Origin: Clostridium carboxidivorans P7
GTDB taxonomy: Bacteria > Bacillota > Clostridia > Clostridiales > Clostridiaceae
Direction: 5' to 3'
Assembly (NCBI RefSeq): GCF_001038625.1
Contig: NZ_CP011803.1
Location: forward strand, 5,456,001-5,520,000
Length of the DNA: 64,000 nt
The notes beneath the pieces are model-generated. The model was not told the origin of the DNA. It saw only the letters and a program-made list of their open reading frames with translations, and did no database searches. Positions 50,226-59,344 of the stretch are shown in pieces. Position 1 is the stretch's first letter. Every line of letters starts with the position of its first letter. The translations under genes were made by a program, and so were the position numbers.

Positions 50226-52499
50226 ATGGATTTAAATAAATTATTGAGCAAGCAGGATTTATGTATTGAAGATAGACCTTCAGCTTGTATATCAGCTTGC
50301 CCCCTACACATGGATGTAAAAAACTTTATAGAGGAAATAGAAAAATCAGATTTTAAAAAAGCTTATAAGATTATGGCTAAAAAGGTTCCCTTTATGAGAA
50401 TAATAGGTAATATATGTGATCATCCTTGTGAAAATGCTTGTGTAAGAAGCAAATTAGGTGGATCTATAAATATACATGAACTTGAAAAAGCCGTAGTAAA
50501 ACTAGGCTTTTCTTCTAATAAAAGAGTTATTCCAATTCCTAAAAACGGGAAAAAAGTTGCAGTAGTAGGTGCAGGTATAAGCGGTATTACAGCTGCTTTT
50601 GATTTAGATAGAAAAGGTTATGAAGTTACTGTATATGAGAAAAATGATAAAATAGGTGGAAGGTTATGGAGTTTTCAAGGAGAGCAACTTTCAAAAGAAA
50701 CCATAGAAGAAGAGTTGCAAGTGATAAATAAAGGAAATATAAAAATAAATTTAAATCATCCAGTAGATTCAATAGAAATAGATAAAATATTAGGTATGTA
50801 TGATGCAGTTTATATAGGAACTGGTTCTTGGAAAAAAGATTTAAAGATAGATATGGAGACTTTTCAGGTAGAAGATACGCCTCTATTTGCAGGTGGTAGA
50901 ATTGCAAATAAAAACGATTCAGTTATATTTTCTATAAGTTCTGCAAGAAGAGCTGTAGTATCCATTGATAGATATATACAAAAAATTTCTCTTACAGTAT
51001 CAAGGGAAAATGAAGGTGCTTATGAAACCTCCTTGAGACTTAAATTAGATGATATAGAAAGTATAGAAGCAATTAAAAAAACTTCTTTAGAATATAATGA
51101 ACAGGAAGCCATTAAAGAAGCAAGCAGATGTATAAAATGTCAATGTTCAGAGTGTGCAAAAGCTTGTACTCATTTAAAAAAATATGATATTAAGCCTAAA
51201 AGGTATATAAGGGTTATAAATCATAATGAATCCATAATATTAGGTGATCACTATGCCAACAAAATGATAAATTCCTGTACTCTTTGTGGACTTTGTAAAG
51301 AAGCTTGTCCTTCAAGTTTAAATGTAAAAGATATAATACAGGAGACTAGAGAAAGCATGGTGGAAAAGGAAAAGATGCCTGTATCTGCTCATGATTTTGC
51401 ATTAAAAGATATGGAGTTTAGTAACAGTAATTATTTTTCTATGGTAAAAAACCAGCCAGGTTATGAAAAGGTAAAATATATGTTTTATCCAGGATGTCAG
51501 CTTCCTGCTTCATCTCCTGAATACATTGATAAAATATATAAATATCTTATGAGCAATATAGAAGAAGGCGTTGGCATTATGTTAGGCTGCTGTGGTGCAC
51601 CAGCTGATTGGGCAGGAAGACAGGATTTAATGCAGAAAAATATAGAGGACATAAGAGAAAAGTGGAACAGCATGGGTAAACCAACTTTTATCTTAGCTTG
51701 CTCCAGCTGCTGCAGTATATTTGAAAAATATATGCCAGATATAAGTTTTATTTCTCTATGGGAAGTTATGCAGGAAAAAGGAATTCCAGCTGATAATAAA
51801 GAAAAAGAAAATTTAGTATTAAATGTTCACGATGCATGTACTACTAGATATAATAAAAAAATTCAAGACAGCATAAGAAACATAGCAGATTCCTTAGGAC
51901 ATAAAGTAGAAGAATTAAAATTTTCAAAGGAAAAGACTAAATGCTGTGGCTATGGAGGACTTGTGTACTTTGCTAATAAAGAACAAGCTAAAGAATTTGC
52001 TAAAGATAGAATAGAAGAAGGAAATTTAGATTACTTAGTTTATTGTTCTATGTGTAAAGATTTATTTATAGATGAAGGTAAGAGAACTTTTCATATTTTA
52101 GATTTAATTTATAGTGATGATTTAGAAAAAGCTGCTTTAAGAAAAATGCCAACTCTTTCAAGCAGGCATGAAAATAGAATGCTAGTTAAAAGAAAGCTTT
52201 TAAAAGAAATATGGAATGAAGAAGTAAATGATTTAACAAAAGACTATAATTTAAAATTAACTATACCTGACGATGTGCAAAATCAAATGGAAGATAGATT
52301 AATTTTGATTGAGGATGTAAAGAAAGCAGTGGACAATGCTGAAAGAAATAAGGAAAGATTTTTTAATCCACAGAATTCACATTATTTATGCAGATTTAGA
52401 ATTACTAATGTGACTTATTGGGTAGAATATGAAAAGAATGAAGATGAAATTTTAGTTAAAAGTGTTTATAGTCACAGAATGGAAGTAGTGGAGGAATAA
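50226..52499 (+). CDS. FAD/iron-sulfur/CCG-domain oxidoreductase (DVU_1558-like)
   Basis: A 757-residue electron-transfer protein. The N-terminal 100 residues resemble the Fe-S domain of glutamate synthase small subunits (CISACPLHMDVKNF, CDHPCENACVR). Next is an FAD-binding GxGxxG (VAVVGAGISGITAAFDLDRK), but the following NAD(P) domain seems to be absent. Then two cluster motifs, CIKCQCSECAKAC and CTLCGLCKEACP, and two CCG domains of the HdrB/GlpC type (YPGCQLPAS, GCCGAPADW; then CCGYGGLVYF). I infer that it takes electrons from the Mo enzyme. AAGGAGGG precedes the ATG. Confidence 0.85.
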   Translation: MDLNKLLSKQDLCIEDRPSACISACPLHMDVKNFIEEIEKSDFKKAYKIMAKKVPFMRIIGNICDHPCENACVRSKLGGSINIHELEKAVVKLGFSSNKRVIPIPKNGKKVAVVGAGISGITAAFDLDRKGYEVTVYEKNDKIGGRLWSFQGEQLSKETIEEELQVINKGNIKINLNHPVDSIEIDKILGMYDAVYIGTGSWKKDLKIDMETFQVEDTPLFAGGRIANKNDSVIFSISSARRAVVSIDRYIQKISLTVSRENEGAYETSLRLKLDDIESIEAIKKTSLEYNEQEAIKEASRCIKCQCSECAKACTHLKKYDIKPKRYIRVINHNESIILGDHYANKMINSCTLCGLCKEACPSSLNVKDIIQETRESMVEKEKMPVSAHDFALKDMEFSNSNYFSMVKNQPGYEKVKYMFYPGCQLPASSPEYIDKIYKYLMSNIEEGVGIMLGCCGAPADWAGRQDLMQKNIEDIREKWNSMGKPTFILACSSCCSIFEKYMPDISFISLWEVMQEKGIPADNKEKENLVLNVHDACTTRYNKKIQDSIRNIADSLGHKVEELKFSKEKTKCCGYGGLVYFANKEQAKEFAKDRIEEGNLDYLVYCSMCKDLFIDEGKRTFHILDLIYSDDLEKAALRKMPTLSSRHENRMLVKRKLLKEIWNEEVNDLTKDYNLKLTIPDDVQNQMEDRLILIEDVKKAVDNAERNKERFFNPQNSHYLCRFRITNVTYWVEYEKNEDEILVKSVYSHRMEVVEE

Positions 52500-52501
52500 T
52501 T

Positions 52502-52708
52502 ATGAAGATTAATAAAGACGAAAAAACTCCATGGATTTGTGATAAGTGCAATAAGGAATTAGAACTTAAACAAGTAAAGGTTCGCTATCTTGGAGGAAAT
52601 TTTGAAGTGGAGCTTATGCAGTGTCCTGAATGTAAAATGGTAATTATAAATGAAGATTTAGCCTTAGGAAAAATGCTTGAAGTTGAAAAGGGGCTGGAGG
52701 ATAAATGA
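52502..52708 (+). CDS. Small four-Cys redox/metal protein (DVU_1557-like)
   Basis: A 68-residue protein with two CxxC pairs, WICDKCNKELE and LMQCPECKMV, so probably a zinc ribbon or rubredoxin-like centre. This fits the family named after DVU1557, which is found only beside Mop-type enzymes. It starts two bases after the previous stop and overlaps the next gene by four bases. GGAGG precedes the ATG. It might donate sulfur or electrons in maturation; this is inference. Confidence 0.82.
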   Translation: MKINKDEKTPWICDKCNKELELKQVKVRYLGGNFEVELMQCPECKMVIINEDLALGKMLEVEKGLEDK

Positions 52709-53442
52709 CAAATTGCTGTAATGCATATGAAAGTGAACATATGAGGAATATTACAGGTGCAACCTTAAGGCCAGGTGGATTTACACTTACAGATAAAGCA
52801 GTAGAATTTTGTAAATTTTCTACAGAAGATTTCATAATGGATCTAGGCTGCGGCATGGGAGCTACATTAAATTACCTTTATGAAAAATATAATATAAAGG
52901 CCGTAGGAATAGATCCTTCTGAAAAATTAATAGATATAGGGAAAAAAAATTATGGACATTTAAATTTTGTAAGGGGAAGAGGGGAGCAAATTCCTTTTGA
53001 AAATGAAAAGTTTCATGGAGTTTTTGCAGAATGTACACTTTCTCTTATGGAAAATTTAGATAGTGTCATAAGTGAAGTGTTTAGGGTATTAAAAATTGGA
53101 GGATGGTTTATTGCCACAGATGTATATGCTAAAAAACCTGAATTCATTGATGAACTTCAAGGAATTTCAGTTAACAGCTGTATGAGAAGTTTGCATAATT
53201 TAAAATTACTTAGAGAAAGGATAGAAAAAGCTGGATTTGAAATAATGCTTTTGGAAGATTGCAGCGATATGTTAAAAGCACTTATGGTTAAAACCATATT
53301 TTCCTACGGTTCCATGAGTATTTTCTGGAATAAGGCTGCACAGTGTTCTATAGATGGACAAGAATTTCAAAGTTTATTAAAGAATTGTAAACCAGGATAT
53401 TTTATAATGATAGCAAGAAAGGTGGATGAATGTTATGAATGA
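52705..53442 (+). CDS. SAM-dependent methyltransferase (DVU_1556-like)
   Basis: A 245-residue class I methyltransferase. The SAM-binding motif I is FIMDLGCGMGATLNYL, and later motifs are AVGIDPSEKLIDIG, FHGVFAECTLSLMEN and GGWFIATDVYA. The N-terminus is CCNAYESEHMRNITGATLRP. Similar to arsenite/UbiE-type enzymes but tied by position to the Mo cluster. It overlaps the previous and next genes. The methyl acceptor is unknown; a cofactor intermediate would fit the neighbourhood. Confidence 0.85.
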   Translation: MTNCCNAYESEHMRNITGATLRPGGFTLTDKAVEFCKFSTEDFIMDLGCGMGATLNYLYEKYNIKAVGIDPSEKLIDIGKKNYGHLNFVRGRGEQIPFENEKFHGVFAECTLSLMENLDSVISEVFRVLKIGGWFIATDVYAKKPEFIDELQGISVNSCMRSLHNLKLLRERIEKAGFEIMLLEDCSDMLKALMVKTIFSYGSMSIFWNKAAQCSIDGQEFQSLLKNCKPGYFIMIARKVDECYE

Positions 53443-53893
53443 TACTGCTTTTCGTATATATAAATTGGCTTCCAGTGGATTTTGCTGTACTCAAATAATG
53501 CTTAAATTAGCTTTAGAGGATGAAGAAAAAGAAAATCCAGATTTAATAAGAGCTTTAAATGGTCTTTGTGGAGGCATAGGAGCTGATAACAAAACCTGCG
53601 GCGTTTTAACTGGAGCTATAGCTGTTATAGGACTTTATGCTGGAAAAGGAGAGGCTGCAGAATATCGCAAAGAAAATTTTCAATCCATGTTAAGTGAATA
53701 TATAGACTGGTTTCAAGAGGAATTTGAAAGTACAGAATGTAGAGACATAATAGGAATACAAAAAATAACTGATGACAGCGGAAACGTAAGTTATCCTGTA
53801 AAATGTGGGGACATATTGATGAAAAGTTATGAAAAAGTTCAACAGATAATATTTAAATATGGTTATGAATTTGGGGATCGAGAAGATATATGA
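53435..53893 (+). CDS. C-GCAxxG-C-C family protein (DVU_1555-like)
   Basis: A 152-residue protein of the C_GCAxxG_C_C redox family. The conserved cysteines are in GFCCTQIML, NGLCGGIGADNKTCGVLTGA, and TECRDIIG and VKCGDILM. These proteins probably carry an iron-sulfur or disulfide centre. The frame opens with ATG 53426, adjoining GGTGG; I take the ATG at 53435 for spacing. It overlaps both neighbours, so translation is coupled. Confidence 0.82.
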   Translation: MNDTAFRIYKLASSGFCCTQIMLKLALEDEEKENPDLIRALNGLCGGIGADNKTCGVLTGAIAVIGLYAGKGEAAEYRKENFQSMLSEYIDWFQEEFESTECRDIIGIQKITDDSGNVSYPVKCGDILMKSYEKVQQIIFKYGYEFGDREDI

Positions 53894-55263
53894 AAAATAT
53901 AATTTCTAGAACAGAAAGTTTATGTCCCATTTGTTTAAAAAAAATACAAGCAGAAAAGGTTTTAGAGGATAATAAAGTTTACATGGAAAAGTACTGCTCA
54001 GACCATGGTAGTTTTAAAACTATTTTGTGGAAGGGAAGTATTCCAATGGAAAGCTGGATTAGAAATAAAGAAAGAGCTTATATAAAAAAGCCTTATACTA
54101 ATGTTGAAAAAGGATGCCCTTTTGATTGTGGCCTCTGCAGTGAACATAGGCAGCATACTTGCACAGCTTTAATAGAGGTAACTGAAAGGTGTAATTTAAA
54201 ATGCAAATTTTGTTTTGCAGATTCTTATAGAGATAAGAAAAAAGATGTGCCTATAGAAAAAATAAGATTTATGTATGAAAGAATATTAGAAGCTTCAGGT
54301 GCATGCAATATACAGATATCAGGGGGAGAACCTACATTAAGGGATGATTTGCCTCAAATAATAGAGTTAGGAATAAATTTAGGTTTTAAATTCATACAAG
54401 TAAATACTAATGGAATACGTATAGCACAAGATGAGGATTATGTTAAGAAGTTGAAAGAATCGGGACTTAGTTCAATATTTTTGCAGTTTGATGGTACAAA
54501 TAATTTAATATATAAGAAATTGAGAGGATCAGAACTTTTAGATATAAAAATAAAAGCAATAGAAAACTGTAAAAAGTATGATATAGGTGTAGTATTGGTA
54601 CCTACCATAGTTCCTGAAGTAAATGTAGATAACATAGGAGAAATTATAAATTTTGCTTTGAATAATATACCTACAGTAAGAGGGGTGCATTTTCAACCCG
54701 TTAGTTATTTTGGAAGGGTACCAGCTATTCCTAAAGATGAACAGAGGATTACACTTCCTGAAATTATGGAAAATATAGAAAAGCAGACAGAAGGTAAGTT
54801 TAAACTTGATAGTATGAAACCACCTGGATGCGAAAATGCATTATGTTCTTTTCATGGTAATTATATATATAAAAATAAAAATGAATTAATAAATGTTACA
54901 AATAATAAAAGCAGCTGCTGCTGTACAAGTGAAAAAGCAGAAGAAGGTGCAAAAAAGGCAAAGGAATTTGTTTCACGAAGTTGGTCTTTTAGAAAAGCAT
55001 CTGATTCAAATATAAAAATAAAATCTAATAAGGTAAGTAGTTGGGATGAAATATTGTATAGTATAAGAAATTATTCTTTTAGTATATCTGGTATGGCTTT
55101 TCAAGATGTGTGGAATGTGGATTTAGAAAGAGTTAAAGATTGTTGTATCCATGTAGTGAATAGTGAAGGAAAACTTATACCATTTTGTATGTATAATATT
55201 ACGGATGCAAAAGGAAATTACATTTATAGAAATTGCAAGGTTAATATGGAGGATGCAAAATGA
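53890..55263 (+). CDS. Radical SAM enzyme (DVU_1554-like, tetraether-synthase-type architecture)
   Basis: A 457-residue radical SAM protein. The N-terminal domain has CPICLKKIQAEKV and YCSDHGSF, then GCPFDCGLCSEHRQHTCT just before the radical SAM cluster motif ERCNLKCKFCFADSY. This pattern is typical of the MJ0619/tetraether-synthase branch, which catalyse difficult C-C bond or methylation chemistry. The C-terminal part has additional cysteines, SSCCCTSEK and KDCCIHVVNSEG. It overlaps the gene before by four bases and the ligase after by four. Its substrate is unknown; a cofactor modification is an inference. Confidence 0.85.
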   Translation: MKNIISRTESLCPICLKKIQAEKVLEDNKVYMEKYCSDHGSFKTILWKGSIPMESWIRNKERAYIKKPYTNVEKGCPFDCGLCSEHRQHTCTALIEVTERCNLKCKFCFADSYRDKKKDVPIEKIRFMYERILEASGACNIQISGGEPTLRDDLPQIIELGINLGFKFIQVNTNGIRIAQDEDYVKKLKESGLSSIFLQFDGTNNLIYKKLRGSELLDIKIKAIENCKKYDIGVVLVPTIVPEVNVDNIGEIINFALNNIPTVRGVHFQPVSYFGRVPAIPKDEQRITLPEIMENIEKQTEGKFKLDSMKPPGCENALCSFHGNYIYKNKNELINVTNNKSSCCCTSEKAEEGAKKAKEFVSRSWSFRKASDSNIKIKSNKVSSWDEILYSIRNYSFSISGMAFQDVWNVDLERVKDCCIHVVNSEGKLIPFCMYNITDAKGNYIYRNCKVNMEDAK

Positions 55264-56561
55264 AGCTGACACCACTTGAAGCATGGATATTAAATGAAAC
55301 AGGAATAAAAGAAAGAAATAGAGAGGATTTGGAAGAATATCAGCTGAGCAAAATAAGAGAAGCTGTAAAATATGTAAAAAAGCATAGTGAATTTTATAGT
55401 GAACATTTGAAAGATATTGATGAAGCTGATATAAAATCATTTAAAGATTTTGAAAAAATTCCTTTTACACTACCTGAATATATAAGAGAATTTTCTAATA
55501 AGTTTTTATGTGTACCTCAAAGAGATATTTCTAGAATAGTGACATTAAAAAGTTCAGGAACAAGTGGAGAAGAAAAAAGAATATATTTTACTGAAAATGA
55601 TTTAAAGCTTACAGTTGAATTTTTTAAGTATGGCATGAGATCTCTAGTAGATGGAAATGATAGAGTACTTGTTCTTTTGCCTGGTAATAGTTATGGCAGT
55701 ATAGGTGATTTGCTAAAAAAGGCTTTAAATGAAATAAATATAGGGTGTTATGTATATGGAATGCTCTCAGATCTAAAAGATGCTGCAGAGTTTATAAAGA
55801 ATAAAAAAATAACTTGTATAGTGGGAATCCCAATACAGGTTCTCCATTTTTCAAGGATGGAAAGTGAAGTCTTTAAAGATAATATAAGAAAAATTCTCTT
55901 AAGTACTGACTATGTACCAGAAACTTTAATAAGAGAAATTACAAATAAGTTTCAATGTAAAGTTTTTACACATTATGGAATGACAGAAATGGGCTATGGT
56001 GGTGGAGTAGAGTGTGAAGCTTTAAATGGATATCATATGAGAGAGAATGATTTATATTTCGAAATAGTAGATCCTTATACAGGTGAGGTTGTAAAAGATG
56101 GAGAATGTGGTGAGATAGTATTTACTACACTTACAAGAGAAGGTATGCCTTTAATAAGATATAAAACTGGAGATATAGCACGTTTTAATATAGAAAGCTG
56201 TACTTGTGGTACTTTTTTAAAAACTATGAGCAGATCTCTTGGGAGAATAGAAAATAGAATTAAAATAGGTGAGAATGAATTTATATACATGAAGGATTTA
56301 GATGAAATAATCTTATCTTTCGAAGAGGTAATAAATTATAAAGCATGTATTGAAAAGGAAGACTTAATATGTATAGATATTGCTGCAAAAAAAGAAGAAG
56401 ATTTTTATAAAATAGAAAGTTTGCTTAAAGAAAGTATAAAAAGACTGGTGGCAGCAAATAAAAAGAATTTAGATGTTTCTATAAGACACTTTAAGGAAAC
56501 AACTGAGATTAAGAATAGTATGGTAAAACGGAAAATATGTGATTGCAGGAGGGATGGATAA
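55260..56561 (+). CDS. AMP-forming ligase, PaaK-like (DVU_1553-like)
   Basis: A 433-residue adenylate-forming enzyme of the phenylacetate-CoA ligase type. Motifs: the phosphate loop TLKSSGTSGEEKRIYFT, THYGMTEMGYGGGVECEA, and LIRYKTGDIARF with CTCGTFLKTM. These enzymes activate a carboxylate as acyl-AMP and then usually pass it to CoA. The start overlaps the previous stop (ATGA). It could feed an activated acid to the radical SAM enzyme or be a detoxifying step for the Mo enzyme product. Confidence 0.87.
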   Translation: MKLTPLEAWILNETGIKERNREDLEEYQLSKIREAVKYVKKHSEFYSEHLKDIDEADIKSFKDFEKIPFTLPEYIREFSNKFLCVPQRDISRIVTLKSSGTSGEEKRIYFTENDLKLTVEFFKYGMRSLVDGNDRVLVLLPGNSYGSIGDLLKKALNEINIGCYVYGMLSDLKDAAEFIKNKKITCIVGIPIQVLHFSRMESEVFKDNIRKILLSTDYVPETLIREITNKFQCKVFTHYGMTEMGYGGGVECEALNGYHMRENDLYFEIVDPYTGEVVKDGECGEIVFTTLTREGMPLIRYKTGDIARFNIESCTCGTFLKTMSRSLGRIENRIKIGENEFIYMKDLDEIILSFEEVINYKACIEKEDLICIDIAAKKEEDFYKIESLLKESIKRLVAANKKNLDVSIRHFKETTEIKNSMVKRKICDCRRDG

Positions 56562-56563
56562 CT

Positions 56564-57622
56564 ATGAAAGACATATATGAAACTATGATTGAGCTCATAG
56601 ATAATAAAGAAGATTTTGTATTAGCTACTATTTTAGAAAAGCATGGCTCTGCACCTAGAGAAGAAGGTGCAAAGATGATTATAAAAAGAGATTTTTCAAT
56701 TGTAGGTACTATAGGTGGAGGTATATTTGAGGCTATGGCCATAAAACTATCTTCAAAGGTTTTTCAAGATGGAGTTTCCATGGTTAAAAGTTTTTCTTTA
56801 ACTAATGAAGGAGCTGCAGCATTGGGGGCAGCTTGTGGAGGAAGTGTTAAACTGCTTTTAGAGTATGTAGATTATAATGATAGTAAAATGATGGATATAT
56901 ATAAAAATGCATTTCAGCTTAAAATGAAGGGTGATAATTTTGCAATTATAACTAAAATACCTGAAGAAGACAACAGTGTAAGAGAAATAGACAAATGGAT
57001 TTGCAGTGAAGCATCATTTTATGGAGAAGAAGATGATACAGTTCAGTTGATATGCAGGGAATTAAGAGAAAATTTTAAAAATATTGTTATGAAAAATGTC
57101 AATTTAGAAGGAAAACAATATTTAATAGAGCCTGTTTTAAACAATGAAATTGTATATATAATAGGAGCTGGACATGTATCCCAAAAAATTGCACAGATAA
57201 CTAATATGCTGGATTTCAAAACTGTTGTTATAGATGATAGAGATGAATTTGCAAATAGAGAAAGATTTAAAACTGTTGAAGAAGTGAAGGTTATTTCTTC
57301 ATTTGAAAATCTTTTAGAGCATATAAAAGTGAATAATAATAGTTATATTATAATAGTTACAAGAGGACATGCATATGATAAAGATGTGTTAGCACAAGTA
57401 TTAAAAACTGATGCTAAATATATAGGGATGATAGGAAGTAAGAAAAAGAGAGAATTTGTTTATAACAGCCTTTTAAGCGAAGGATATACTTCAGAGGATT
57501 TAAAAAAGGTATATAGTCCTATAGGTGTTTCCATATTTGCCCAAACTCCTGAAGAAATAGCAGTAAGTATTGTTGCAGAATTAATTAAAGTTAAAAGAGG
57601 GCCACTAAATGAAAAAAGATAA
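56564..57622 (+). CDS. XdhC/CoxI family molybdenum-enzyme maturation factor
   Basis: A 352-residue protein. The N-terminal XdhC_CoxI domain has VLATILEKHGSAPREEGAKM and GTIGGGIFEAMA; the C-terminal Rossmann domain has VYIIGAGHVSQKIAQI and YIGMIGSKKKREF. XdhC proteins bind molybdenum cofactor, help sulfurate it and insert it into xanthine-oxidase-family enzymes. The frame opens at 56543, but GGAGGG places the start at 56564. It ends overlapping the next gene. Its presence supports assigning the whole cluster to the Mo enzyme. Confidence 0.92.
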   Translation: MKDIYETMIELIDNKEDFVLATILEKHGSAPREEGAKMIIKRDFSIVGTIGGGIFEAMAIKLSSKVFQDGVSMVKSFSLTNEGAAALGAACGGSVKLLLEYVDYNDSKMMDIYKNAFQLKMKGDNFAIITKIPEEDNSVREIDKWICSEASFYGEEDDTVQLICRELRENFKNIVMKNVNLEGKQYLIEPVLNNEIVYIIGAGHVSQKIAQITNMLDFKTVVIDDRDEFANRERFKTVEEVKVISSFENLLEHIKVNNNSYIIIVTRGHAYDKDVLAQVLKTDAKYIGMIGSKKKREFVYNSLLSEGYTSEDLKKVYSPIGVSIFAQTPEEIAVSIVAELIKVKRGPLNEKR

Positions 57623-58739
57623 TTTTGGAGCTATAGTTATATCTGCAGGATATTCTTCCAGAATGAAGGGGTTTAAACCCCTTTTAAAGTTTGGAGAATA
57701 TACTGCAGTAGAAAATGTTGTTAATACTCTTAAAGCATCAGGAATTAATAATATTATAGTAGTAGTAGGCCATAGAGCAAATGAAATAATAGAAACCTTA
57801 AAGGATTCAGGAGTTAAATGTGTAAAAAATGAAAATTATTCAGAAGGCATGTTTTCTTCCATAGTAACAGGAGTAAAAGCTTTAGATGATACAATTGATG
57901 GATTTTTTATGCTTCCTGTTGATATACCGCTTGTAAAAAAACACACCATAGAAAAGTTGAAACGTGAGTATTTGAAATGTAATAAGGGAATTATATATCC
58001 TAGTTTTAAATTTGAATTAGGACATCCTCCTCTTATACACCCCAAATATAAGAATGAGATAATAAATAGTAATGGAGAGGGAGGACTTAAGAGAGTATTA
58101 GAAAAGTATAAAAGAGATTCTATAAATATTCCCGTTTGTGACAAAAGTATATTAATGGATATGGATACTAGACAGGATTATGACAAATTATTAGAATATT
58201 ATCATTTTAATTCGCCAACTATAGAAGAATGTTATTGCATTTTAGGCTTATATGATGTACCTTATAATATAATAAGACATTGTGAAGAAGTAGCAAAAAT
58301 TGCTTTGGAAATTTTAAAAAAGTTAAATGAAAGAGGATGTAATTTTAACAAAAATGTCATGAGAGCTTCAGCACTTTTACATGATTTAGCTAGAAACCAA
58401 AAAGATCATGCAGAAGTAGGAGCAAAAATATTAAAGGATTTAGGGTATGAAAAGGTTGGAAAGATAATATCAACTCATATGGATATTGAAGTACATGAAA
58501 ATAGTCCAATTACGGAAAATGAGATATTATACTTAGCAGATAAGCTTGTAAAAGAGGATAAATATGTGGAACTTCAAGAAAGATTTTCTGAATATTCAAT
58601 GAAGTTTTGCGAGGATAACCTGACTTTAAAAAAGGTGGAAAAAAGATTTGAGGATGCCGAAAAAATTCAAGAAAAGATAGTAAAGTTAACAGGGGAAAAA
58701 TTTGATTTATATCCCGAAGAGTTATTAAGTTATGAGTAG
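57609..58739 (+). CDS. Nucleotidyltransferase (MobA/MocA-like) fused to HD domain (DVU_1551-like)
   Basis: A 376-residue two-domain protein. Residues 1-195 are an NTP transferase related to MocA: VISAGYSSRMKGFKPLLKFG, IIVVVGHRANEI, FFMLPVDIPLVK. It probably adds CMP (or another nucleotide) to molybdopterin, as Mop-type enzymes carry the cytosine dinucleotide form. Residues about 215-340 form an HD domain (IRHCEEVAKIALEI, ALLHDLARNQKDHAEVG), a phosphohydrolase fold. The fusion joins adding and removing a nucleotide or phosphate. It overlaps both neighbours. Confidence 0.87.
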   Translation: MKKDNFGAIVISAGYSSRMKGFKPLLKFGEYTAVENVVNTLKASGINNIIVVVGHRANEIIETLKDSGVKCVKNENYSEGMFSSIVTGVKALDDTIDGFFMLPVDIPLVKKHTIEKLKREYLKCNKGIIYPSFKFELGHPPLIHPKYKNEIINSNGEGGLKRVLEKYKRDSINIPVCDKSILMDMDTRQDYDKLLEYYHFNSPTIEECYCILGLYDVPYNIIRHCEEVAKIALEILKKLNERGCNFNKNVMRASALLHDLARNQKDHAEVGAKILKDLGYEKVGKIISTHMDIEVHENSPITENEILYLADKLVKEDKYVELQERFSEYSMKFCEDNLTLKKVEKRFEDAEKIQEKIVKLTGEKFDLYPEELLSYE

Positions 58740-59325
58740 AAAAATTTATTTAGTAAGGCATGGAAAAATAGATATAGGTGATAAGAAACGCTATATCGGA
58801 ATCTCAGATGTACCACTAAATAAAGATGGTATATTGCAAGCAAAAAAACTTAAAGAAATTCTTTATAGCATAGAGCTGGAAAAAGCATATTTAAGTCCAT
58901 TAGTAAGGTGTGTTGAAACAGCAAATATAATTTTGCAAAACAGGAATGTTGAAAAAGTTTTGCTTAAAGAATTAATGGAAATAAATATGGGTAAGTGGGA
59001 AGGCAAAACCTTTGATTATATAAAAAGTTATTTTCCAGAGCAATTTAAAGAAAGGGGGAAAAATATAGATAGTTTTGTACCTGAAGGCGGAGAAAGTTTT
59101 AATAATGTTAGAGAAAGGGTTAAACCTGTTTTGGAATCCATTATAAAAAATACACATGGAAATATACTTATAATTGCTCATGCAGGAGTGAATAGAGTAA
59201 TAATAAGCACGATTTTATCATTACCGCTGAAATGTATGTTTGATATAGAGCAAAACTATGGCTGCATAAATGAATTTTCTTGGGATATAGAAAATGAAAA
59301 GTGGAAATGGAGAAAGTTATTATAG
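58732..59325 (+). CDS. Histidine phosphatase (CobC-like)
   Basis: A 197-residue enzyme of the histidine phosphatase superfamily. The phospho-acceptor motif is YLVRHGKIDIG, with a second Arg in LSPLVRCVETA, Glu in INMGKWEGK, and the second His in ILIIAHAGVNRV. Similar to alpha-ribazole phosphatase or phosphoglycerate mutase-like proteins. In this place it may remove phosphate from a cofactor intermediate. It overlaps the previous gene by eight bases and ends just before the regulator. Confidence 0.87.
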   Translation: MSRKIYLVRHGKIDIGDKKRYIGISDVPLNKDGILQAKKLKEILYSIELEKAYLSPLVRCVETANIILQNRNVEKVLLKELMEINMGKWEGKTFDYIKSYFPEQFKERGKNIDSFVPEGGESFNNVRERVKPVLESIIKNTHGNILIIAHAGVNRVIISTILSLPLKCMFDIEQNYGCINEFSWDIENEKWKWRKLL

Positions 59326-59344
59326 TTATAATGGAGGGATTATA

